A stretch of 64,000 nt of DNA from Oceaniovalibus sp. ACAM 378 (lineage in GTDB: Bacteria; Pseudomonadota; Alphaproteobacteria; Rhodobacterales; Rhodobacteraceae), in contig NZ_VSJK01000010.1 in assembly GCF_008085915.1 (NCBI RefSeq), positions 1-64,000 of the forward strand. Direction: 5' to 3'. The notes under the pieces are model-generated. The model made no database searches and was not told the DNA's origin. It was given only the letters and a program-made list of their open reading frames with translations. Each line of letters opens with the position of its first letter. Within the stretch, counting starts at the first letter, position 1. Both the position numbers and the translations under genes were made by a program. Positions 28,678 to 37,847 of this stretch are shown here, piece after piece.

Positions 28678-29532
28678 GTGCCGAGAAACCTTGACCTGAC
28701 CGCCCTGCGTTCTTTCGTGGCCGTGGCCGAAACTGGCGGCGTGACCAGGGCCAGCGGCTTTCTGAACCTCACGCAATCGGCAGTGTCGATGCAGCTGAAG
28801 CGGCTCGAAGATTCGATGGACCTCAGCCTGTTGGACCGTTCGTCGCGCACAATCGCACTCACTTCGGCGGGGGAACAGCTGTTGTCCTATGCCCGGCGGA
28901 TGCTGGATCTGAATGACGAAGTGATGGCGCGGATGACCGCCAAGGCGTTCGAGGGTGAGATCGTGGTGGGCCTGCCCCATGACATCGTACATCCTGCCAT
29001 GCCAAAGGTGCTCCAGCGGTTTGCCCAAGACTATCCGCGGGTGCGTGTGCATCTGAAATCGGCCCACACCCGGCGGTTGAAGCAGATGTTTGCGCGCGGT
29101 GAATGCGATTTCATCCTGACCACCGAGGACGGTGTAGAGACCGGGGGCGAAACCCTTGCCGAAAGGCCACTGGTCTGGTTCGGCGCGCCCGGTGGCTCGG
29201 CCTGGCGGCAGCGCCCGTTGCGGCTTGCCTTCTGTTCCAACTGCATCTTTCGCGGCGGAGCCCAGCGTGCCCTCGACGAGGCGGGGATCCCTTGGGAAAT
29301 GGGCGTCGATTCGGATTCCGAACCGGCAGTCGAGGCAACGGTCAGCGCCGATCTTGCCGTCACCGCCATGATCGAAGGGACGGCGCCGGTGTATATGGAG
29401 CTGATTCCCCACGGCGGCGCCCTGCCCGAGCTCAAGCGCCAGCGCATCAACCTCTACTCAAGCGAGATCAATCAGGGCGAGGTGCCGCACGGCATGGCCG
29501 AGGTGATCCGCCAGTATTACCGCCTGATCTGA
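28678..29532 (+). CDS. LysR-family transcriptional regulator
   Basis: The start is placed at GTG 28678, because AAGGA lies 7 bases upstream and it opens the usual LysR N-terminus (PRNLDLTALRSFVAVAETGG). This gives 284 residues. Earlier ATGs would add about 25 unrelated residues. The winged helix at residues 4-62 includes FLNLTQSAVSMQLKRLED. The effector domain fills the rest. The target is not evident: the divergent DUF1127 gene is 123 bp away, and a quinone oxidoreductase gene lies convergently downstream. Confidence 0.92.
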   Translation: MPRNLDLTALRSFVAVAETGGVTRASGFLNLTQSAVSMQLKRLEDSMDLSLLDRSSRTIALTSAGEQLLSYARRMLDLNDEVMARMTAKAFEGEIVVGLPHDIVHPAMPKVLQRFAQDYPRVRVHLKSAHTRRLKQMFARGECDFILTTEDGVETGGETLAERPLVWFGAPGGSAWRQRPLRLAFCSNCIFRGGAQRALDEAGIPWEMGVDSDSEPAVEATVSADLAVTAMIEGTAPVYMELIPHGGALPELKRQRINLYSSEINQGEVPHGMAEVIRQYYRLI

Positions 29533-29570
29533 ACGCGGCACGCCCCCCCAGCGGACACAACGTCCTGTTC

Positions 29571-29604
29571 GGCTTCTCCTTGCCCAAATACTCCCGCCGG
29601 AGGC
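29571..29604. repeat. Intergenic repeat copy A
   Basis: GGCTTCTCCTTGCCCAAATACTC followed by CCGCCGGAGGC matches three other intergenic copies in the window (44293, 61917 inverted, 62096). It lies between the ends of two convergent genes. Confidence 0.7.
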
Positions 29605-29632
29605 ATCCCCGGCGGGTATCTCGCACAGCGCT

Positions 29633-30595
29633 TCAGATCATGGTGATGATCACTTTACCCGTCGATACGCGCGTGCGCAGCAGCTCCAACCCCTCGGCAG
29701 CGCGTTCCAACGGCAGGCTATGGCTGATATGTGGGTGCAGTCGTCTCTCTGCGTACCATTCGAACAGCCGTGTCAGGCTGTCGGTCAGCACCTTTGGTCG
29801 AAACCTCATGTATCCACCCCAGTAATACCCCATCAAGGTGATGTTCTTGACCAGCAGGTGGTTGGCCGGAACCTGCGGAATGTCGCCGCTGGCAAATCCG
29901 ACGATGACGATCCGCGCCTCGGGATTGCAGGCGCGCATGGCGGCGCGAAACAGATCGCCTCCGACCGGGTCAAACACCACATCGATGCCGCCAAGTGACC
30001 TGAGCGCACCGCGCAGGTCACGTGTTTCGCTGTCGACCAGCTCATCCGCGCCGGCGGCCTTCGCCACGGCCAGCTTTTCGTCACCCCGGGCGCAGGCGAT
30101 GACCCGCGCGCCCATCAGCTTGCCCAGTTCGACCGCTGCCAGCCCGACACCACCGGCAGCGCCTAGCACCAGCAGAGTTTCCTTGGGTTGCAGTCGCGCC
30201 TTGTGATCCAACGCCACATGGGCCGTGCCATAGGCGACCTGAAATGCTGCTGCGTGGTTAAACGGCATGGCATCGGGCAAGGGCACACAGCGCGCCGCGT
30301 CAAACACACCTTTCTGCGCCAGCCCGCCCTGCCCCGCAAAGACCGCCACACGTTGCCCCGTGCTCAGGTGGTCGACCCCGGCGCCCAAGGCGCATACCGT
30401 CCCGGCCAGTTCCATCCCCAATGTCATCGGCAGCGCAGGGCGCTCTTGATACTTGCCCGCCGCCATCAACAGATCGGCAAAGTTCAATCCACAGGCGGCA
30501 ATATCCAGCGCGACCTGCCCCGCACCCGTTGGCCCGGCCTGCACCCGGCGCAGAACTGGCGGCCTGTCGTAGGATTCGACCTGAAAGGCCAGCAT
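29633..30595 (-). CDS. Zinc-independent NADPH:quinone oxidoreductase (MDR superfamily)
   Basis: This 320-residue medium-chain reductase uses NADPH to reduce quinones or activated alkenes. The start ATG at 30595 has AAGGAG 6 bases upstream. Key stretches are GLNFADLLMAAGKYQ in the catalytic domain and the nucleotide-binding LVLGAAGGVGLAAVELGKLM near residue 140, whose AAGGVG motif is typical of the QOR branch. No structural zinc cysteine cluster is seen. The gene stands alone. Confidence 0.93.
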   Translation of the reverse strand: MLAFQVESYDRPPVLRRVQAGPTGAGQVALDIAACGLNFADLLMAAGKYQERPALPMTLGMELAGTVCALGAGVDHLSTGQRVAVFAGQGGLAQKGVFDAARCVPLPDAMPFNHAAAFQVAYGTAHVALDHKARLQPKETLLVLGAAGGVGLAAVELGKLMGARVIACARGDEKLAVAKAAGADELVDSETRDLRGALRSLGGIDVVFDPVGGDLFRAAMRACNPEARIVIVGFASGDIPQVPANHLLVKNITLMGYYWGGYMRFRPKVLTDSLTRLFEWYAERRLHPHISHSLPLERAAEGLELLRTRVSTGKVIITMI

Positions 30596-30905
30596 GACGG
30601 CTCCTTTGTGGCTGATCTGATTCCTAACCTTAATCCTAGTGTGTTTTTCACCCGAAGCACGCACGAACTACGGACACCGTGCAACCGGTGGTTGCGCTTC
30701 GTCGCCGGAAAAATACGGCGAAAAACACGTTAAAGGCGAGTTTTTGGGAAAATATTACTGGCCAGAGCTTCAAAGATGCCACCGTAACCGTCTGTTAATA
30801 TGTAATTAATTATTTAAACTACCACACCTGTCCTAAAAGGCAGGTTGAGTTGATCCTTCTTTCATCGTTTCACTGCATACAAGCAAAAGGTAGGGAGTGA
30901 CGGTA
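30596..30905. promoter_or_regulatory. AT-rich divergent promoter region
   Basis: This spacer holds promoters for the leftward oxidoreductase and the rightward XRE regulator. It is much richer in A+T than its surroundings around 30780-30830. An imperfect hairpin, CCTGTCC / GGCAGG, lies at about 30826-30843, 60 bases before the regulator start. No open frame with support was found. Confidence 0.5.
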
Positions 30906-31280
30906 ATGAAACATCCAGTAGATGTGCACGTGGGCAAGCGGGTCCGCCATCGTCGTTGGATGCTGGGCATGACGCAGCAGCAGTTGGCCGAAAAGGTCGG
31001 CATCAAATTCCAGCAAATCCAGAAGTATGAAACCGGAATGAACCGGGTCAGCGCTTCGCGTTTGTGGGACATCGCTGAAACTCTGGACGTTCCAGTGGCA
31101 TTCTTCTTTGACGGCATGGCCGAAGCCGAAGCTGATCGTCAGACGCCCAGATCCATGGTGCGCGGTGACATCCTCGCCGACAAAGAAGCTCTGGAACTCG
31201 TGCGCTCCTACTATGCCATCCCCGAGAACCAGCGGCGGCGCCTGTTCGAACTGGCCCGCGTGCTCAGCGACGTTGCCTGA
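30906..31280 (+). CDS. XRE-family helix-turn-helix regulator
   Basis: This 124-residue regulator begins MKHPVDVHVGKR and has a Cro/CI-type helix-turn-helix at residues 10-65 (MLGMTQQQLAEKVGIKFQQI then QKYETGMNRVSASRL). The C-terminal part is short and helical. An AGGGAG ribosome site precedes the ATG. This type is common and well conserved in alphaproteobacteria; some members regulate cell-cycle or stationary-phase genes. Targets cannot be inferred here. hisN starts 66 bp downstream on the same strand. Confidence 0.93.
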   Translation: MKHPVDVHVGKRVRHRRWMLGMTQQQLAEKVGIKFQQIQKYETGMNRVSASRLWDIAETLDVPVAFFFDGMAEAEADRQTPRSMVRGDILADKEALELVRSYYAIPENQRRRLFELARVLSDVA

Positions 31281-31346
31281 CGACGTGCTTGACCGGCGGA
31301 CGCTGCGGGCCTAGTCACCCGCCTGTGCGAACCCGGGAGATGCTGC

Positions 31347-32147
31347 ATGGACGACGCGCTGAAAGCCGAACTTCTTGCCTGTGCGCTGGCGCTTGCCAAT
31401 GCAGCCCGGCCCGAAACGCTCAGGTATTTCCGGTCTGACACACTGGAAACCGACGATAAGGGAACGCAGGGTTTCGACCCGGTCACCGTGGCAGATCGCA
31501 ACGCCGAAGCTGCCATGCGGGCCACCCTAGGACACCTGCGCCCCAATGATGCCATTTTCGGCGAAGAATTCGGCGAATCTGTAGGCACCACGGGGCTGAC
31601 CTGGGTGCTTGATCCGATCGACGGCACGCGCGGATATATTGCCGGCACGCCCACATGGGGCGTTTTGATCGCGGTGGGCGACGACAGCGGCCCCCTGCTT
31701 GGGATCATCGACCAGCCATATATCGGCGAACGTTTCGTCGGCGGGCTGGGCCAGCGATGGCGCGATGGACCCGGCGGGTTTTTGGGCCTGCGTTGCCGAC
31801 CGCCCCGCCCCTTGTCCGAGGCAATCCTGTTCTCCACCTTTCCCGAAGTCGGCACAAAAGACGATCTGGCCGCCTTTCGCCGCGTCGCCGATCGCGCGCG
31901 GCTGGTGCGTTATGGCATGGATTGCTATGCCTATGCTTTGGTCGCCACCGGGCAGGTCGATCTGGTGATCGAGGCCGGTCTGGCCGCCTATGACATTCAA
32001 GCGCCCATCGCGGTGATTGAGGCGGCAGGCGGCATTGTTACCGACTGGCAGGGCGGACCGGCCCATCGCGGCGGCCGGGTGATCGCCGCCGCAAACGCCG
32101 AGATCCACGCCGAAGCAATAGCCCTTTTGCAAAGCGGCCCCGCATGA
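31347..32147 (+). CDS. hisN: Histidinol-phosphatase, inositol-monophosphatase type
   Basis: HisN dephosphorylates histidinol phosphate, the penultimate step of histidine synthesis, using Mg2+. The 266-residue protein has the metal-binding motifs GEEFG near residue 71, DPIDGTRGY near 90 and a C-terminal AYDIQAPIAVIEAAGG near 211. This is the IMPase signature arrangement with the HisN-like GTRGY variant. Its stop overlaps the start of the 8-oxoguanine deaminase gene by 4 bases. A broader phosphatase specificity cannot be excluded. Confidence 0.9.
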   Translation: MDDALKAELLACALALANAARPETLRYFRSDTLETDDKGTQGFDPVTVADRNAEAAMRATLGHLRPNDAIFGEEFGESVGTTGLTWVLDPIDGTRGYIAGTPTWGVLIAVGDDSGPLLGIIDQPYIGERFVGGLGQRWRDGPGGFLGLRCRPPRPLSEAILFSTFPEVGTKDDLAAFRRVADRARLVRYGMDCYAYALVATGQVDLVIEAGLAAYDIQAPIAVIEAAGGIVTDWQGGPAHRGGRVIAAANAEIHAEAIALLQSGPA

Positions 32148-33481
32148 GCCATGTCCTGATCCGTGGTGCCGAAACCGTCTTGACCATGGACGACAAAGGC
32201 ACCGAACTGGCGGATTGCGACATCAGGCTGCGCAACGGGGTGATCGCCGAAATTGGCCAGGATCTGCAGCCCGGTGATGCGCAACAGGTGTCGGCGCGCG
32301 GCTGTGTCGTGACGCCGGGTCTTGTAAATACCCATCACCACCTGTTTCAGACCCTGACCCGCGCTGTTCCAGGTGGGCAGGATGCGCTGTTGTTCGGCTG
32401 GTTAAAGACGCTCTATCCGATCTGGGCGCGTTTCGGCCCCGATGAAATCCGGGGGTCGGCAACCATTGGTCTGGCCGAACTGGCGCTGTCCGGCTGCACG
32501 ACCTCTTCTGACCACCTTTATGTTTTCCCGAACGGCGCCCGTCTGGAGGACACGATTGATGCGGCGCGCGAAATCGGACTGCGGTTTCATCCGACCCGGG
32601 GTGCAATGTCCATCGGAGAAAGCGCCGGCGGCCTGCCCCCCGATTCACTGGTCGAACGTGAGGCGGCAATTCTGAACGACACGATCCGCGTGATTGATGC
32701 CTTTCACGACCCCGCACCGGGGTCGATGTGCCGTGTCGGCGTCGCGCCCTGCTCGCCGTTTTCAGTCAGCCGCGATCTGATGCGCGACGCGGCGCTGCTG
32801 GCCCGGGACAAGGGCGTGCGGCTGCACACCCATCTGGCCGAAAACGATGAAGACGTCGCGTATTCCCTTGCCACTTTCGGATGCCGTCCGGGCCAATATG
32901 CCGAGGATCTGGGCTGGACCGGCGACGACGTCTGGCATGCCCATTGCGTCAAGCTGGACACGCCCGAAATCGCTTTGTTCGCCCGCAGCGGTACTGGCGT
33001 GGCCCACTGCCCCTGTTCAAACTGTCGTCTGGGATCGGGGATCGCTCCGGTGCGGGCGATGCGCGACGCGGGCGTGCGGGTCGGACTGGGGGTTGATGGT
33101 TCAGCCAGCAATGACACCGGCAATCTGATCGCCGAGGCCCGTCAGGCCATGCTTTTGCAACGTGTCACCCGTGGCGCCGACGCGATGAGCGCCCGAGAGG
33201 CGCTTTGGATCGCAACGCGCGGTGGCGCGGCGGTGCTGGGGCGCGACGACATCGGCGCCATCACCCCCGGCCTGCGCGCCGATCTGGCAATCTGGGACGT
33301 TTCGGGCATCAAATCGGCAGGCAGTTGGGACAAGGCCGCGCTGTTGCTCGCAGGTCCGGCGCGGGTGCGCGACCTGTTTGTCGAAGGGCGACAGGTGGTG
33401 GCTGACGGAGTGCTGACCACCTTGAACCTGCCGCGCGCCATCGAACATCAAAACCGACTTGCCCGCGCCCTGGCGGGGTGA
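32144..33481 (+). CDS. 8-oxoguanine deaminase (TRZ/ATZ amidohydrolase family)
   Basis: This 445-residue amidohydrolase has the metal-binding NTHHHLFQTLTRA near residue 63. It also carries the conserved GWLKTLYPIW and SDHLYVFPNG segments that mark the 8-oxoguanine deaminase subgroup, and GVDGSASNDTGNL near 317 with the catalytic Asp. The likely reaction is 8-oxoguanine to urate plus ammonia, which feeds purine salvage or nitrogen recovery. It is translationally coupled to hisN, a pairing with no obvious metabolic logic. Confidence 0.88.
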   Translation: MSHVLIRGAETVLTMDDKGTELADCDIRLRNGVIAEIGQDLQPGDAQQVSARGCVVTPGLVNTHHHLFQTLTRAVPGGQDALLFGWLKTLYPIWARFGPDEIRGSATIGLAELALSGCTTSSDHLYVFPNGARLEDTIDAAREIGLRFHPTRGAMSIGESAGGLPPDSLVEREAAILNDTIRVIDAFHDPAPGSMCRVGVAPCSPFSVSRDLMRDAALLARDKGVRLHTHLAENDEDVAYSLATFGCRPGQYAEDLGWTGDDVWHAHCVKLDTPEIALFARSGTGVAHCPCSNCRLGSGIAPVRAMRDAGVRVGLGVDGSASNDTGNLIAEARQAMLLQRVTRGADAMSAREALWIATRGGAAVLGRDDIGAITPGLRADLAIWDVSGIKSAGSWDKAALLLAGPARVRDLFVEGRQVVADGVLTTLNLPRAIEHQNRLARALAG

Positions 33482-33642
33482 CGCGAACACCTGTCGCCGA
33501 TCGATAGCCGACAACGCGATCAGAAAGCCCACTCGGCTAAATCTGCGATGTGAATTGCGAAACCTAGACGGGCGGCGCTGTCCTCGCCAGTAATTAACTG
33601 ACGATCAGCATTCCGCGCCGCACATCGGAATATCGAGCATGC

Positions 33643-35121
33643 TCAGCCGTCAGACACCTGCCCGCGGGCATAGACATCCTCATAGCGGACGATATCGTCT
33701 TCCCCCAGATAGGCGCCGGTCTGCACTTCAATCAGCACCATGGGCACGCGGCCGGGGTTTTCCATGCGGTGCACCGCCCCCAACGGGACATAGACCGACT
33801 GATTTTCCGTCAGCAGCGTTACCTCATCCCCGACCGTCACCCGCGCCGTGCCCGACACCACGATCCAATGCTCTGAACGGTGCAAATGGCTTTGCAGAGA
33901 CAGCGCAGCGCCGGGTTTCACGACGATGCGTTTCACCTGAAACCGGTTGGACAAGGCAATGGTTTCATAGTGACCCCATGGGCGATGATCGCGGGCAAAG
34001 GATTCGGCCTGTTTGGCCTTTTTGGCCTTCAGCCGCTCGACCACCAGCTTTACATCTTGCGCGCGGGACCGGTCGGCCACCAGCACCGCGTCGGGCATCG
34101 CCACCACGATCAGATCTCGCAGCCCGATACCAACAAGCTCTTGGTCTTCGCTTTCGGCTCGCAGCAGGGTCCGGTCACAATCGATCGCCAAAGCCGGACC
34201 GGAAGTGACCGCGCCGCGCCCATCGCCCGGCATTTCCTGTGCCACCGCATCCCAGCTTCCCAGATCCGACCAAGCTCCGCGAAATGGCACCACAGACAGC
34301 GAATCCGCCTTTTCCATCACGGCATAGTCCAGTGATTCGGCCGTCGCACCGCTCCAGGCCTCTGCATCGAGCCTGAGAAATCCAAGATCGGTCCGCGCCT
34401 GCGCCAGCGCCGCCGTAACCGGCTTGATCAATCCCGGGGCGTGGCGTTCGAATGCCGCAACGATGTCTTTTGCCGCGAACAGGAAAATGCCTGCGTTCCA
34501 CAGGAAATTTCCCGCCGCCAGCATCTCTTCGGCCCGTGGCGCGTCGGGTTTCTCTATAAATCTGGTCAGCGGTACAGGTCCGTCGCCATCGGGTTGCGCA
34601 GCCAATTCCAGCCAGCCATACCCTGTTTCGGCCCGGTCCGGCGCAATGCCAAAGGTCACCAGACGGCCCTCTGCCACCGCCGGCAAACCCCGCGCCACGG
34701 CGGCACGGAAGGCCGCCGCATCAGGAATCACATGATCGGAGGGCGCAACGAGCAGAACCGCATCGGGATCACCTGCCAGCGCATGCAGCGCCGCGGCCAG
34801 AACTGCTGGTGCCGTGTTGCGCGCGGACGGTTCGATCAACACTGTCCCCGGTTCGATTCCCGCCTCAAGCAGTTGTTCCGCCACGACGAACCGATAGTCA
34901 GCCCCCGTAACGACCACGGGCGGCGCAAAGGCCAAACCCTCTGATTGCTCGCCCGGGTTCCCGCTTGCCACACCTGCCATCCGTCGGGCCGAGGCCTGAA
35001 ACAGACTTTCGGTTCCCAGAAGCGGTGTAAATTGCTTGGGAAAGCTTTTGCGCGACACGGGCCAAAGGCGCGTACCCGATCCGCCGCACAGCAGAACAGG
35101 GACAATTCGGAGATCGGACAT
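33643..35121 (-). CDS. manC: Mannose-1-phosphate guanylyltransferase / mannose-6-phosphate isomerase
   Basis: This 492-residue bifunctional enzyme makes GDP-mannose for surface polysaccharides. The N-terminal nucleotidyltransferase opens PVLLCGGSGTRLWPVSRK, the pyrophosphorylase signature, and FIEKPD lies near residue 185. The C-terminal cupin isomerase domain has RPWGHYETI and VKPGAALSLQSHLHRSEHW, with the metal histidines. The length matches the type II (XanB/AlgA-like) family. It stands alone, and the upstream spacer carries repeated TGCGCAAA motifs. Confidence 0.96.
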   Translation of the reverse strand: MSDLRIVPVLLCGGSGTRLWPVSRKSFPKQFTPLLGTESLFQASARRMAGVASGNPGEQSEGLAFAPPVVVTGADYRFVVAEQLLEAGIEPGTVLIEPSARNTAPAVLAAALHALAGDPDAVLLVAPSDHVIPDAAAFRAAVARGLPAVAEGRLVTFGIAPDRAETGYGWLELAAQPDGDGPVPLTRFIEKPDAPRAEEMLAAGNFLWNAGIFLFAAKDIVAAFERHAPGLIKPVTAALAQARTDLGFLRLDAEAWSGATAESLDYAVMEKADSLSVVPFRGAWSDLGSWDAVAQEMPGDGRGAVTSGPALAIDCDRTLLRAESEDQELVGIGLRDLIVVAMPDAVLVADRSRAQDVKLVVERLKAKKAKQAESFARDHRPWGHYETIALSNRFQVKRIVVKPGAALSLQSHLHRSEHWIVVSGTARVTVGDEVTLLTENQSVYVPLGAVHRMENPGRVPMVLIEVQTGAYLGEDDIVRYEDVYARGQVSDG

Positions 35122-35575
35122 TGCGCAAACCTTTCGGGCGGAGAATTGGGAAATTTGACCACCAAAGCGATGCCCGGTCTGGCCGAAGATGTCAAAGTTT
35201 CAACAGCCCGCTGCGCCCCCTGCCTCGCACTTCGACCCGCAACCACGGATTTTCTGGCAAGTTCTTTGATCTGGAGGGATCAGCTTGCGCAAACACCCAA
35301 GGTTATTTCGCGCGGCCCCGCCTCTCTCCGCTTGATTTGTTGCAAAGGTCCTATTCTGCGCAGTGACTCCACGCCCGCCGTTTTACGCTTTCCGTGACTT
35401 GATCGTTTTCGCAAATTTGCGCATCCACCGCCGCCGAGAACATCCGAGGACCGCCTTGATTGTTTGACGCGGGCGCATTTCCGGCCCGGTGGCATGGCTG
35501 CATCATAAGGCGGGCAGGATGACGTTAGCAGCTTCTGCCCTTTCCACCCGCGCTGCGGCAGGATATCGAAACAGT
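35122..35575. promoter_or_regulatory. manC/rluB spacer with repeated TGCGCAAA motifs
   Basis: This 454-bp divergent spacer has no convincing gene. TTGCGCAAAC occurs at 35121-35130 and again at 35285-35294. The perfect 12-bp palindrome CGCAAATTTGCG at 35410-35421 is joined to an inverted TTTGCGCA. Three copies of one 8-mer in a single spacer suggest binding sites for a regulator. Confidence 0.45.
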
Positions 35576-36424
35576 ATGTCAGATACCCCAACTCCCGCCG
35601 GCGACCGGATCGCCAAAGTTCTGGCCCGTGCCGGTGTCGCCTCCCGCCGCGAGGCCGAGCGAATGATTGCCGCCGGGCTTGTCTCGGTCAACGGTGTGGT
35701 GATTGATTCGCCCGCGCTGAATGTCACGGACCGCGACCGGATCGTCGTGAATGGCGAGCCTCTGGGCGACCCGGAACCGGTGCGTCTGTGGCTGTATCAC
35801 AAGCCATCGGGCCTTGTGACAAGCGAGCGGGACGAAAAGGGCCGCGACACGGTGTTCGCAGCGCTGCCCGACGATTTACCCCGGGTGATGTCGATCGGAC
35901 GGCTTGACCTGAACTCGGAAGGGCTGTTGCTGTTGACCAATGACGGCGCCCTGAAACGGCGTCTCGAATTGCCCTCGACCGGTTGGCTTCGCAAATACCG
36001 CGTGCGGGTGAACGGCAACCCGACCGACGCCGAACTGGCTCCGCTGCGCCGGGGTATGGTTATTGACGGCGAACGGTTTCAGGCCATGGATGTCACGATT
36101 GACCGCCAACAGGGCGCGAATGCCTGGCTGACTCTGGGCCTGCGCGAAGGACGCAACCGCGAAATCCGCCGTGTCATGGAGGAGGTGGGGCTGAAGGTGT
36201 CCCGGCTGATCCGGATTTCCTATGGCCCATTCCGGCTGAACGATCTGGCGCAGGGCGCTGTCGAAGAGGTCAAGGCGCGGGTTCTGCGCGACCAGTTGGG
36301 CGAAAGCGGCGCGCCTGTGCTGAAGCCCCGCCAATCCCGCGCGACTGGCCCGAAACCGCCCGCACGCGGCGAATCCGGCAGGCGGCCGACCAGCGGCAAG
36401 CCGGGAAAACCCCCTCGCAGGTGA
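35576..36424 (+). CDS. rluB: 23S rRNA pseudouridine synthase, RluB type
   Basis: This 282-residue pseudouridine synthase, of the kind that modifies U2605 of 23S rRNA, starts at the ATG at 35576 (MSDTPTPAGDR). An S4 RNA-binding domain occupies residues 9-60 (VLARAGVASRREAERMIAAG). The RsuA-family catalytic motif GRLDLNSEGLLLLTNDG near residue 106 carries the nucleophilic aspartate. A basic Pro/Arg-rich tail (AESGRRPTSGKPGKPPRR-like) extends the C-terminus, as is common for RluB. Confidence 0.93.
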   Translation: MSDTPTPAGDRIAKVLARAGVASRREAERMIAAGLVSVNGVVIDSPALNVTDRDRIVVNGEPLGDPEPVRLWLYHKPSGLVTSERDEKGRDTVFAALPDDLPRVMSIGRLDLNSEGLLLLTNDGALKRRLELPSTGWLRKYRVRVNGNPTDAELAPLRRGMVIDGERFQAMDVTIDRQQGANAWLTLGLREGRNREIRRVMEEVGLKVSRLIRISYGPFRLNDLAQGAVEEVKARVLRDQLGESGAPVLKPRQSRATGPKPPARGESGRRPTSGKPGKPPRR

Positions 36425-36649
36425 ACCTTTTCTCCAGTCGGGTGTTGCTACTGTGCTAAGGCGGCGGATCGCCTCTGGATCGTTGGGCATGTCTGGAAAC
36501 ACATCGTTACAGGCGACCAGACCACAGGCGTATGTGTTTTGCGGCGACTGCCTTTTATGGCGACTGCGGGCCAGCCTGCATTCCCGGCTCTGGGAAAATG
36601 CTGTGGTTTAGCATAAGATAACTGGATTGGACCGGTAGGTGCGGGTGAT

Positions 36650-36853
36650 ATGGCCAGACTGATGATCGTTGTGCTGTTCCTTGCCGTGCTGGCGGGGCTG
36701 GCCATCGGCGCAGCGTCCATGGCGGGTTCGGCAATGCGTGGTGCAAAGGCGCGGGTCGCCCAGGCGGAATTGGGGAACCGGACGATGCAAAAGCTTTCCT
36801 TTATGCTGCTGGTGGCACTGATCCTCTATGTTTCGGTCTGGGGAGGCGCCTGA
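36650..36853 (+). CDS. Small two-helix membrane protein
   Basis: This 67-residue protein has two hydrophobic helices, at about residues 5-27 (VVLFLAVLAGLAIGAASM) and 48-64 (LSFMLLVALILYVSV), joined by a basic loop. It has no recognised family. Its stop is one base from the start of the XpaC-like gene, so it heads the envelope cluster. It may be a membrane partner or anchor for the cluster's products. This is inferred only from location and topology. Confidence 0.75.
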   Translation: MARLMIVVLFLAVLAGLAIGAASMAGSAMRGAKARVAQAELGNRTMQKLSFMLLVALILYVSVWGGA

Positions 36854-36854
36854 T

Positions 36855-37775
36855 ATGGCGCAGCGCTTTGGCGGCGAACACAGTCCGGGCCAGAATTCCG
36901 GACCCAAGTCAGCGAACAGCACAAAAACCAGCGGCAATGCATCGGCGGGCGGCTGGTCTGGGCGCAAGCGCGCCCGCGCCGGTGGGCGGGTCAACGCATT
37001 GTTCGTCGCGCCATTTCCGTTGTTGCCGCTGGCGTTTTTCAAAGATCCGGTCGGGCTTGGTCTGAACCTGACGGCATTCGGCATTCTCATGCTGGCCGCC
37101 TGGCTGACCCGGGAAGGTGTGATCGCCCACGAAGCCTATGACGCCCGCAAGGTTGCCCGCCGCCCTGCCATCCCGCGCAAGCTGTTCGCGGCGGCGCTGA
37201 CCGGGCTGGGTCTGGCCGTGGCCGGGCTGGTTGGTGACGGATTTCTTGCCCCGGCGATCTTTGCTGTTCTGGGCGCCGGTCTGCACCTGATGTCTTTCGG
37301 TCCCGACCCGCTGAGCGACAAGGGAGCCGAGGGTGTAGACAAGTTTCAGGCCGACCGTGTTGCGCGTGTGGTTGACGAGGCCGAGAAACACTTGGGCGAA
37401 ATGAACGCCGCCATTCTGCGGGCCAAGGATCGCGAAATCACCGACCGTGTTGCAAGCTTTACAACCACCGCGCGTGAAATGTGCCGCACGGTCGAGGAAG
37501 ACCCGCGTGATTTAAGCGCCGCGCGCAAGTATCTGGGTGTCTATCTTCTGGGCGCACGGGACGCGACGGTGAAATTTGCCGATCTTTATGCCCGCAGCCG
37601 CGACGCCGGAGCGCGGACCGACTATCTGGCTCTGCTTGATGATCTGGAACAGGGATTTACGCTGCGGCGTGAAAAGCTGTTGATCGATAACCGCTCCGAT
37701 CTGGATGTGGAAATCGACGTGTTGCGCGACCGTCTGGCACGCGAGGGGCTGGCGTCGAAATCGCAACAGGAGTAG
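36855..37775 (+). CDS. XpaC-like protein (5-bromo-4-chloroindolyl phosphate hydrolysis family)
   Basis: The start is the ATG at 36855 (MAQRFGG), giving 306 residues. A hydrophilic Gly/Ser/Lys-rich N-terminus is followed by three or four membrane segments at about residues 50-150. A long helical cytoplasmic part comes after, with VDKFQADRVARVVDEAEKHL and FADLYARSRDAGARTDYLAL. The family was named for indolyl-phosphate cleavage in Bacillus, but its biochemical role is unsettled. In Bacillus xpaC is linked to telA, and that pairing is repeated here. Confidence 0.85.
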   Translation: MAQRFGGEHSPGQNSGPKSANSTKTSGNASAGGWSGRKRARAGGRVNALFVAPFPLLPLAFFKDPVGLGLNLTAFGILMLAAWLTREGVIAHEAYDARKVARRPAIPRKLFAAALTGLGLAVAGLVGDGFLAPAIFAVLGAGLHLMSFGPDPLSDKGAEGVDKFQADRVARVVDEAEKHLGEMNAAILRAKDREITDRVASFTTTAREMCRTVEEDPRDLSAARKYLGVYLLGARDATVKFADLYARSRDAGARTDYLALLDDLEQGFTLRREKLLIDNRSDLDVEIDVLRDRLAREGLASKSQQE

Positions 37776-37847
37776 TCGCAGAGTAACGGCCACAGTGGCA
37801 AAAGACCAAACAGGCAAACGCCGATCCGCAAGGGAGACTGACGTACC

